NCBI GenBank assembly: GCA_003194525.1 | Contig: NBIV01000034.1 | Location: forward strand, 310,001-374,000 | Length of the DNA: 64,000 nucleotides | Direction: 5' to 3' | Source: Gracilariopsis chorda | Taxonomy: Eukaryota > Rhodophyta > Florideophyceae > Gracilariales > Gracilariaceae | Part shown: piece after piece, positions 54,939 through 64,000 of the stretch | Layout of the letters: every line of letters starts with the position of its first letter | Position numbering within the stretch: position 1 is the stretch's first letter | The notes under the pieces: generated by a model | Databases searched by the model: none | What the model saw: only the letters and a program-made list of their open reading frames with translations | Told to the model about the DNA's origin: nothing | Made by a program: the position numbers and the translations under genes

Positions 54939-57900
54939 TTATCCCACTTGGGCGTTAAACAGCGTAGCTGGATTTGCGGTACCCGCGCTGCGGTGATATT
55001 GGACCACCTTCGAACGAGGGAGGTGTTCGATGGGTTCCATGGTGTCCCAGCTTGGGTCATATCCGTACCAACGGACGCAGTATCTTAGAATGCCTTCCTG
55101 ATTCCAGGTGTGCCCGACGATTAGGTCAACCACAATCTCTTGTTTGTATACCTGCCGGCCTTGCCGTTTTATGGTGACCTCGCTTGTCAGGGGTTGCCCG
55201 ATGGACGGGATGTTTCCAATCAGGGGTGCGTCAGGGTGCAACGTGCCGGCTTCGCTCGGAGGATGCGGCGCAGAGTGCGGAATGATATCCCTCAAGAGGG
55301 TGTCTTCGTGGAACGGTTGCCGCGTACCGCGGTAATTGGGTTGTACCGCTAGTTTTCGGGGGTCTTCCGTCCCATGTTGACGGTACTCCGGTCGAACCGC
55401 GAGCTTGCGGGCATCTTGCCACTTTGGCGGAGTTGTGGAGGTCACTCCCTGGTGGTGCTTTCCGCGTCGCGCGGTGATTGGTGCGGGGCGCACAATCTCC
55501 GTGTCTTCACGTAACTCCCACGGCATGTGGCTCTGAACCGCCTCCTTGCGTTCTGCCTCCCTTGGCTTGGGCCTTACACTGTCCGTCTGAGCCGTGCACT
55601 GCTGTGTTGGCACCCGCTATCCGGCGGTTACTTCCGGTGCTCCGGTGTGTTGCCTCAAACTCCCTGGTGGGGCGTGGACAGCTGGCGCCGTGGACACCCT
55701 GTTCAGAGACTTTGCCTCTAGGTGAGTTGTGATGTCTTCCTCAAGAGGTGCATCATCCGGGACGACCGGTTTAACCCTGGCGACGACGACGGATTTTTCG
55801 GAGACGCTCGGTATATTACTGCGATTGCGCGGAAACTTTGGCACTTCTATCTCCGAAGTTCGGACAACATTCCCGTTATGAACAGTTCTCAACTCCGGGG
55901 CTGTAGAGCCACGGACTTGAGGTAAAAGATGTGCATTCCTGCCTTCCTCCCTCAAGAGGGTCTTTTCACTTTCCAGCGTTGCTGGTTTTCCAAGGCGTGT
56001 GTTGCCTGCTACCAGCGGTGTGGATGGTGCTGAGGAATCAGTTCTGGCGGGAAATTCCGTCGACGACAGTTCTGTGACTACACCCTGGTGAGGGGTCTGC
56101 AAAACGGTATCGCTATCTTGATTCAGGGAATTGCCCTGGTTCAGGGGTACGGAATGCGATGTCGGTCCACTCTCCCGTATCATACGGTGTAACTGCGTCG
56201 TTCCAGAACCCTGTGTGAGGGATTGCGAGGCTTCATCGACCTTTCGTGTTTCACGGCTCAAATCCCGTTGCGACGGTAATAAACTTCCAGCGTGGCGATA
56301 GGTCCCCTCCCCCTTCTTAGACGGAGCAAGGGGAGTAATAGTAGGATATCCCGCATGGCGGGTGTAAATGCGCGCCGAAGGGGCGGTAGTGTTAGAACTA
56401 GAGAAAGGTCCCTTTGGACCTGAAGGATCCGGCCGAGCCGGGGATTCCGACAAAGTCGGTAAATCTAAGAGGCCCCGAGTAGGGTGTGATAGAGTAGTCG
56501 GTCTACTTAGTCCCGGGGTTTCCGGTGTTGCTGAGTCCGTAGAGAGGGGTTTCCCTGTTTCCAGGACGACCTCAGACGAGGGAGGAGGGGCAGGTACAAC
56601 ACGATCGCGGAAAATCCGCTCGTGTGCCTTGCCCATTTCCACTACGACAGTGTCGGAGTTAACGGATACCACTTTAAACGGTCCATCCGCCACAGGCGAA
56701 AGCTTGTGACGCTTCTCCCGTTCCGGGTTATAATATTCCTTACGTATAAAGACGTAGGTACTAGCCCGTATGCGGGGAGCATTATCTCGTAAACGAGCGT
56801 CAAAATCCTGCTTGTACGTGGTTTCCGCCGGTTCCATAGACTTCCGCGCTGCGGGGACCAGTTTATTGAGCCATTGCTTCCATTCCTAGCGGTAGCGACC
56901 CACAGATGGGAAATTTTGCAAGGTGGCTTGGGATTCTAACGCCACAGGCGGGGGTGAACGAGATAGAACCAATTCGAACGGTGACACTCCGGTAGTCCGG
57001 TGAACTTGTGTATTGTATGCAAATGTTAAAGCATCTGCATACAAGTCCCCAGTTTTGGGATGATCAGCAACGTAGGAACGGAGAGAGGCTAACAAAGTCC
57101 GGTTGAACCGTTCGACTTGCCCATTACACTGGGTATGGTAGGTAGTCGTGAACACGTTCTTCACGTCCAGGATGCGACAAACATCCTGGAAGAACTTGGA
57201 CGCGAACTGCCGTCCGTTATCGGAGAGGACCTCCACAGGAGGACCGTAGACAAAAGTCCAGTGCGTTACCAGAGCCTGGGCCACCGTGAATGCGGTTATC
57301 CTCCGAAGAGGGACAGTTCGAACAAGCTCTGAAAAGCGATCGGTGATCACAAGAACTTGTTGCCTCTCTTTGTAGTGAGGAGGGGTCAGAGAATATCGAT
57401 TGCGATAAACTCGAGTGGCGCCCTAGCAGGGAATAACTTCATTTTCTTCGCGTTCCTGCGGAGCTTCACCCGGTTCTTCGAGCATTAAGCACAAAACTGC
57501 ACAGTTGCGTATCAATCAACTGCCATGGCGGGCCAGTAAAAAGCCCTTCGCAGGGTGAAGTAGAGCTTCCTCCCACCTACGTGGCCACCGAGCTTCGCAT
57601 AGTGCGAGAGATGTAACACCCGCGACTGCAGGGAATGAGGTACCACAATCTGTAGGTGAGCTTCGACCAACCGAACGAGGTAGCCTTTATCGTTCACCTC
57701 GAACGGGAGGTCTTCGCCACCGTTTACACGGGCGCGAGTTCTCATACAGAAGGGGTCACCTATTTGTTCTCGGATCAATTCCTCCGGTTAAACCGGTACA
57801 TAACATCTCGGTAAGGGGTTCTCAGGGGTCTCGCAGGATGCTAGTAAGTTGTCAAAGTCAGCATCTTCATCCCAGTCTTCTGGAAATTCCTCGAACTTCC

Positions 57901-59700
57901 ACTCGGGGATCATCCGGTTCTTCAGCCATGAAGCATGGAATGTCTTCATCCTCCGTTGGGATTGCTTCCCCATTCGTGGGTAAACGTGACCAAACGTCGG
58001 CCTGGGTCTTGAGTGCCCCCTGACTTGGAAGTCATATTCCGCAAGGTGGAGTCTCCAGCGCATAAGGCGGCCCGAGGGATCGGATATGTTCATTAACCTC
58101 CTCAACGAGGACTGATCCGTGTATACGGTAAACTGAACTCCCATAAGATAGGGGCGTAGGGTGAAAAGCGCCCACACGACGGCGTGATACTCTTTCTCCG
58201 ACACAGAGTAATTCCACTCGTGGACATTGAGCGAGCGTGACCAATAACCAATTGGCCTTCGGTCCCCCTCTGGGGTGGTTTGGAAAAGAGCACAACCAAC
58301 TTGGTAGTCGCTCGAGTCCGTGTCCATGGAGTACGGGAGTCCCAGTTTGGGTAAAGATAAGATCGGTGCTGACGTGACAGCCGCCTTTAAAGAGTTAAAC
58401 GCTCCCGATTGCCCGGGCGTGAATTGTCCCAATTGTGGGGGATTTCATTTGCGTAACATCGCGTTCAACGGTGCAGCGATATCCGAAACGCTCGGCATAA
58501 ACCGTCGGTAGACGTTGACCAGCCCTAAAAAAGAGCGGAGTTCCGTTTGAGTGCAGGGTTCCCTAGCCCCAACGAGGGACTTGACTCGAGCCTTCTCGAT
58601 CATCAACCTTCCCGGACGGATGATATGTCCCAGATACTTGACAGTATCTGTGAAGAACTCGCACTTCCTCAACTTGAGGGTAATTCCCGCATCGCGGAGC
58701 ACGGTCAGAACGTCCCTGACATGGGTGAGATGGTGGTCCAAATTATTGGAGAAGATGATAATATCATCCAGATAGACCAGGCAGCTCCGCCACTTGAAGC
58801 GGTTCAATAGAATATCTATTGCACGTTGAAAGGTAGCGGGAGCGTTGGTCAAACCAAACGGCATCCGCTTGAAGTGGAACGATCCTGCGTGGCAGGTGAA
58901 TGCAGTCTTATCACGATCCTTCTGTCTAACAGAAACCTGCCAATAACCCCAATTGGCGTCCAAAGCCGTGGACACGGTAGCGTCTCCAAGGCAGTCCATG
59001 CACTCGTCCATTCGAAGGATGGAATATGTGTACCTAACAGTCATTGCATTGAGCCGGCGATAGTCGACACAGAACCTCCAGGTTCCGTCGGCCTTCAACA
59101 CCAGTACAACTGGAGATGCCCAGGGTGATTGAGCGGGCTCTATCACACCTGCGCGGAGCATTTTGTCCATTTGGGACTGCTCCTCTTCCCGAGCGTTTGG
59201 TCCAGCCTTGTAAGGGGGTTGGGCCATCGGACGTGCACCCGGTAACAAATCTATCCGGTTTTTCGAAGCATTAATCTTGCCGAGCGAGCCATCCCACTTC
59301 GTGGTAAATTCGCTTAGCATTGCACAGAGTTTGTCGCGGTGTGACTCCGACAAATGGCCGAGGTCTATATCTTCGAGTGCCCTTATGGGGTCCACTCGGT
59401 CAGAACGCGCTGTAACAATGTCCTGTGATATAGGTGTGGCCGTCGGTTCCGAGTTATTCGGGGTGTTCGACCTTAAAACAACGGTTTCCTCCACCTCCTT
59501 TGACGATAGTTCGTCAGTGGTGGGGGTGGCTTCCTCAGAAGAGGCGGCAATACCGAGAACATCGGTGGTCGTCATCTTCGTCGGTGTCATCCCAAGGGGG
59601 TGTGGAGTGACCCTTCCAATTACTTGGTTCTTTACCAGATACTGGGGGCGTTGGCGTGCCTTCATCAGACAGACACAAAATTTGCGGCTACCTTGGTGTT
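54939..59700 (-). mobile_element. Pol region of element B with chromodomain
   Basis: Element order, right to left: reverse transcriptase about 59250-58450 (SCLVYLDDIIIFSNN near 58770), RNase H about 58350-57900, integrase zinc-binding part about 57640-57520 and catalytic core about 57350-57050 (HTQCNGQVERFNR), GPY/F-type module about 56840-56600, linker to about 55170, chromodomain about 55170-54985 (VYKQEIVVDLIVGH, YCVRWYGYDPSWDTMEPIEHL). The same layout as A. Broken, several lesions. Confidence 0.87.
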
Positions 59701-59730
59701 AATACTCCGGTCTTATTTGTCGGTCACTAA

Positions 59731-60581
59731 TGTTGCGGAATGTGCTAGACATTGCTGGAACACACGTGCAGAATGTTCCAGTAGTGTCTAGCACATTGCA
59801 CGCTTTGTTGGCCCGGCAAAGACTACAGTATTTTAGTGATGCTGGCGCAAATTGTCGCTTTATTATTGGTTATTGTGCAGCTCCAGAGGTCTCTAGAAGC
59901 CAATGGAGTAACCTAGACGCACACATGAGTAACTAGCAAGTAGAAATGCGTATTTGGCTCGTTTGTAGTGCCTCTAAACACTATAAAAAGAGGTTCTGAG
60001 CTTCGGACTTCGGTCTGAACTCACCTCAACAATCGACCAACATCTAAGCCCCACCCCCTATCAACCTTCAGCCACTTCAACTATCATCAACAACCAGTGA
60101 GGCGTTAGCCACTGGATAAAGGGCTTCTAGTGAGGCGTGTGCTGCTAGTTGTCCAATAGGGTGGGGAAGTACCGTCGCTAAGACCGGTTGAAGCGCCTTA
60201 GGCGTGGACGGGAGACGGGTAGTGTGTACCAAAGGTGTTTCTGTCGTCTGTGAGCCCCACCGGAGCTCTGCTCGGATAACGGTGTCGGTCGAAAGACCTG
60301 GGGATTTCCGGACGGAAGTACTTGACTGGAAGCTATCCGCAGGCGACGTGCCGTGCAACCTTTCCTGCAAAGGGCCAGCTTGGGTATAGAGTGAAAGCAT
60401 ATCCCGCTGTTAGTAGCTCTCCTCGGGAAGCCCTGTAAGGATTGTATGCGCCTGCTTCTGGTTAGTGCAGAGGTAGGTAGGCTGCAGAATCCACTTCACA
60501 TCCGGAGTGTCTGACCGGAAGCCGAGAGTCTGACCCTTAGTGATCCTTGACATAATTCTTGGGTTGCGCGCCGTTTCAACA
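59731..60581 (+). repeat. Candidate 5' LTR of element D (end uncertain)
   Basis: Starts TGTTG exactly where element B stops matching. CAACA ends occur at 60092 and at 60581, so the LTR would be 362 or 851 bp. A TATA box (CTATAAAAAG, about 59979-59988) suits an LTR promoter. No convincing primer site follows either end, which keeps this call tentative. Confidence 0.4.
59739..59797. repeat. 24-bp inverted repeat near the start of element D
   Basis: Arms 59739-59762 and 59774-59797 pair with two mismatches around an 11-base loop. It lies eight bases inside the TGTTG start. Confidence 0.75.
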
Positions 60582-60769
60582 AAGAAGTTAAGAAGTTTTA
60601 TTTGGGGATTGAGCCTCATGCTCTCCCTAGTGTTGTTTTATTTCATCGAGTGGGTTTAGTTCTTTTGATCCCACTGTTTTCAACTTGTTTTGGGGCTTTT
60701 AGCTACGAACAGCACCCTTTTGGCTTTTATTATTACAACTTTTCGGCCCCCCTGCGTCACCGTCTCGTG

Positions 60770-63700
60770 ATGGCGCCCACATGGTACTCTCGAGGAGGGA
60801 GCTCTTCTGACTCTAACGCTGCATTTACCTCTTATGACGGTTCTTCTATTGACGTCTTAAAATTCTTCTTTTACTTTGAGAATGTTGCGATGAGAGGAAG
60901 GACTGACGAGGACATGGCACTTGAGTTGCTTGGTTTCCTTGAGAACAAAGCCTTTGAGTTCTACTATGATTCTTATGCTGTTAATGGTTCACTTTCGGAA
61001 GAAGCAAAGGACTACCGCTCCGTTAAGCAAGCTTTCATCGATCGTTTTGGAAAAGCCGAGGAGCCTGAGGAAGATATACGCCTTGCAATTTCTGCTAAAT
61101 TGGATTATGCAGACTTGGTTGGTTCCTTGACCTATATGGACAACCTCTTCTTACAGGCAGGATTCAACGCTAAGGCTAAGTTTGGTCTCTTGAAGAAAGC
61201 TGTAATGGAATACGCTGATCTAGCCCAGTTCGTTGTTTTCCGTGGCGCTGATGATTATGATGAGTTGAAGGTTCAAGTGAAAGCCTTCGATGCTGCCCGG
61301 AAAGCAATGGGGAACTACGTTTCATTAAGTACCCCACCTAAGCGTATTGTCCAAAACCACAGGTCTTTTGAAGAAACTATCTCTCATGCTTTGGAGTCTA
61401 AGGTCGACAAACTCTCTGAGCAGTTTGCTCAGCTGTCATTAATGGTTAAGAAGACACAGACGGAGCGTCGAGACTACGAAAAGGTTTGTTCATACTGCAA
61501 GAAGCCCGGACATTATGCCTCACAATGTGACTCTAATCCGCACCGAGATACGCGATGCCCGCGTTGTGGGAAAATTGGACACTCAGAGATCACTTGTTGG
61601 CGAAGAATCCGACCCGAAGAGACCCGCAAAGTATGGGATGCCAATGAGGAATCTAAAGAGTCAGCATCTAATCTTCAGAAAGGATCCGACCCCGTATCAA
61701 TTGTCACCGAAAACGCCGGGAATGCTGATGTAGTCGCCACAACCAAGAGAAGTGCTGACGGTGAAGCGTTGCCCAAACAGCGCCGTTCAGACGGTGGTGC
61801 ACCCATCCCGCTTTTGCTCAATCCAACAAGATACGAAGAGAGAGTTCGGAGACCTAAGGTTCATGAACAGAAAGTCAAGAAGCCGAAACAGAGGAAGTCG
61901 AAGAAGCAGAGTCTTCAAGACCATGCAAGCAAATATAACGTTCTCACTGAGCTCGCGAATGCCTCTTCCGGACTAACCTTTGGACAACTTATCAGAGGAG
62001 ACGCAGATGATGCGAAGAAAGAGATTCGTAAGCTCATCGGTCGCAAAAGCAATGTTCGACGCCCTTTTGTTGGGCCAGTGGGTAAGCAGCCTAGACGTCT
62101 TAAGGCGGTCCACGTTATGATATATGGGACTGAGACTGAAGCTTTGCTCGACTCTGGAGCTGTTCCAAACCTTATGTCAACCAAGCTGTGTGACAGGCTA
62201 GCACTGGAACCCAAGCATACGACGAAGAAGATAACTGTTGCCAATGGACAGAGCGCCGTGTGCAGAGGAATACTATACGATATCCCTATATCCTTCAGGG
62301 GCGTCTCCGTTCCATTAGACTTTCTTGTTATTGATGGTCCGCCATTCGACATCATTGTGGGTTGTCCAACACTTGAATCGTTACAAGCCTGCCTTGACCT
62401 CGGAAATCAGCACGTGAAGATGCATATTGATGGAAAAAGAGTAACACTTGGCTTTGACTATGCTCGCGTCGAGATTTCATACGAAGAGGGTTTCCAGACG
62501 GATAGCGACGACTTCACTTCAGATTCTGACGCCGCTATTGACTCTGATACTGCTTCTAAAAATGACGAACAACTCATGGTTGCTCTAACAGAAAAGAACC
62601 ATGGCGAGACTCCCGAAATGATGCCGCAATTGGACATCACTACTGATGAGCAGCACGAGAAGTTACTCTTTTCAAAACTCTCGCACATTTCAGAGGATGA
62701 AAGAGACGACTTGGTTTCTTGTCTGAAGGACTCGAATGTAATCGCTTGGTCATTGAAAGACTTACGCCCAGCCGATGTGACTGTTTCTCACTCTTTCGAG
62801 TTGACAGTTGACAAACCAATCTACTTCAGAGCCAGGAGGATGTCGCCGAAGCACAACGAGTTCGTACGCAAGGAGATTGATCTTCTTCTCGAAGCTGGTA
62901 TCATTACCCCTTCAGCCTCTGCGTGGTCGTTTCCAATTGTCATTGCCTCGAAGAAAGATGGAAGCGCAAGGTTTTGTGTCGATTACAGAGAGCTGAACAG
63001 AGTCATGAAAGCTGACCGCTGGCCTTTGCCACGCATGGAAGAGATCTTTGAGGAACTTGGAGGTTGCTGTGTCTTCACTACGCTCGACCTGTTCTCTGGA
63101 TACTGGCAAGTCAAGATGTCTGAGGATTGCAAAGAGATGACGACCTTTGTGTGCAGATACGGAACTTTCATGTTCGAAGTCATGCCATTTGGTCTCATGA
63201 ATGCCCTTCCACCTTTCAACGGATGATGGATCATGTGCTAAGAGGACTTCCATTCGTTCGGGTTTACATTGATGACGTTTTCATATTCTCAAGAAGCCTC
63301 AGAGAGCACGTGATTCACTTGAACGCTGTGATTGGTCGGATTGCGAAGCATGGATTGAAGCTCAAACTGTCCAAATGTTTCTTTGCACCATCGGAGGTGT
63401 CTCTTCTAGGCCATGTCATCAACGGAGATGGATTGCACGTGGACCAGGAGAAGATGGCTAAGATCCAGGATGCCCCAATTCCTGCCACCACTACGGAACT
63501 ACGATCTTTTCTGGGACTAGCCGGATACTATCGAAGGTTCATCAGAACCTTTGCTGAGACCTCCGCCGTGCTTCACAGTGCTACCTCCGGGAATAAGAAG
63601 CTGCGTTGGACCGGAGAGATGCTAGAAGCTTTCCACGGTCTGAAGAAAAAAATGACTGAGCCTCCACTACTTTCATTTCCAAACTTCGAGCAGCCTTTCA

Positions 63701-64000
63701 TTGTGGAAACGGACGCCTCTAGTGTTTCACTCGGCGCAGTTCTCTCTCAGAAAAAGGAAGATGGGAAGATACATCCTCTGCAGTTTGCCAGTCGTACTAT
63801 GACCGCTGCGGAAAAGAACTACTCGGCATGTGAAAGAGAAGCATTGGCAGTTATCTTTGCTCTCAAGAAGTTCAGATTGTATCTACTCTCGTCTTTTCCA
63901 TTCAAGGTAATCACGGACCATATGGCTTTACAATATGCATTTCAGAGCGCGATATAAATGGACGCTTAGCTCGCTGGCTAGACTTTCTGGCCGAGTATGA
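60770..64000 (+). mobile_element. Element D: Ty3/gypsy gag-pol, cut by window edge
   Basis: A different lineage from A-C, with gag and pol in one frame for most of its length. First suitable ATG at 60770. Gag core about 60850-61330; two CCHC zinc knuckles, CSYCKKPGHYASQC and CPRCGKIGHSEITC (about 61492-61600); protease LLDSGAVPNLMS (about 62140-62180); reverse transcriptase about 62820-63400 with YIDD at 63265-63276; RNase H from about 63690 to the edge. Integrase is outside. Few breaks (about two) in the visible part, so probably younger than B. Confidence 0.88.

Larger units (their letters stand above)
52872..59730 (-). mobile_element. Element B, internal part (chromodomain Ty3/gypsy, 5' part not in window)
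   Basis: Minus-strand relative of A. It holds the antisense gene on the plus strand (53082-54752), then on the minus strand pol in reverse order. The 5' portion (protease, gag, 5' LTR) is missing here, because the sequence stops matching at about 59730 where an LTR-like sequence of element D begins. Nested insertion of D into B is the likely cause, so the rest of B may lie beyond the right edge. Several breaks. Older than A, younger-looking than C. Confidence 0.85.

Noticed and set aside
60077-60619. Minus-strand frames in the leader of element D, Thr/Pro-rich like the linker of A-C
   Set aside because: Composition alone; no motif aligns with any linker and the position is explained by the LTR or leader of D.

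Overview
This is a eukaryotic, nuclear-type window. Its host genes are mostly single-exon: BRF1 of TFIIIB, SmD1, an ABCG transporter, a TAF1A-like Pol I factor, UTP11, a plastid-type Omp85 pore protein, an hnRNP-Q-acidic-domain protein and ADA2. The plastid OEP80-like Omp85 and the plant-type ADA2 point to a photosynthetic eukaryote. Compact, intron-poor genes and a bacterial-looking secreted protein would fit a unicellular red alga, but that lineage call is inference.

Layout. 1-20071 is a nest of Ty3/gypsy LTR elements. An old minus-strand chromodomain element (C; 5' LTR 19313-20071, body running left past base 1) was split by a younger plus-strand relative (A; 2351-14020) with two 902-bp LTRs about 3% apart by eye and a GTTAT target duplication. 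20072-29783 is gene-poor and holds one good gene, a secreted protein at 23095-23895. 29784-32492 carries BRF1, a small hypothetical ORF and SmD1. 33797-37158 is a decayed STAND (NB-ARC plus WD40) gene, apparently split by a LINE RNase H relic. 37559-49203 is the dense host block: ABCG, the divergent pair TAF1A-like/UTP11, the divergent pair Omp85/hnRNP-Q-AcD, and ADA2. A pogo-like DNA transposon fossil follows (about 49473-51615). 52076-59730 is another minus-strand chromodomain element (B), apparently interrupted at 59731 by a fourth, unrelated Ty3/gypsy element (D) that runs off the right edge.

The most unusual thing is a gene-sized antisense reading frame between the chromodomain and the 3' LTR of the chromodomain elements. 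It is clearly related at protein level in A (minus strand, 11248-13083) and B (plus strand, 53082-54752), and its last part is recognisable in C (plus strand, 619-816). I recognise no known domain in it. Conservation in diverged copies suggests a real accessory gene of this family, read against gag-pol and starting close to the 3' LTR.

Starts were chosen at ATG codons. For three host genes (Omp85, hnRNP-Q-AcD, ADA2) the likely ATG and the conserved domains are in different frames, and each time a C/G homopolymer lies between them. I suspect assembly indels rather than real lesions. No rRNA, tRNA or CRISPR could be supported.
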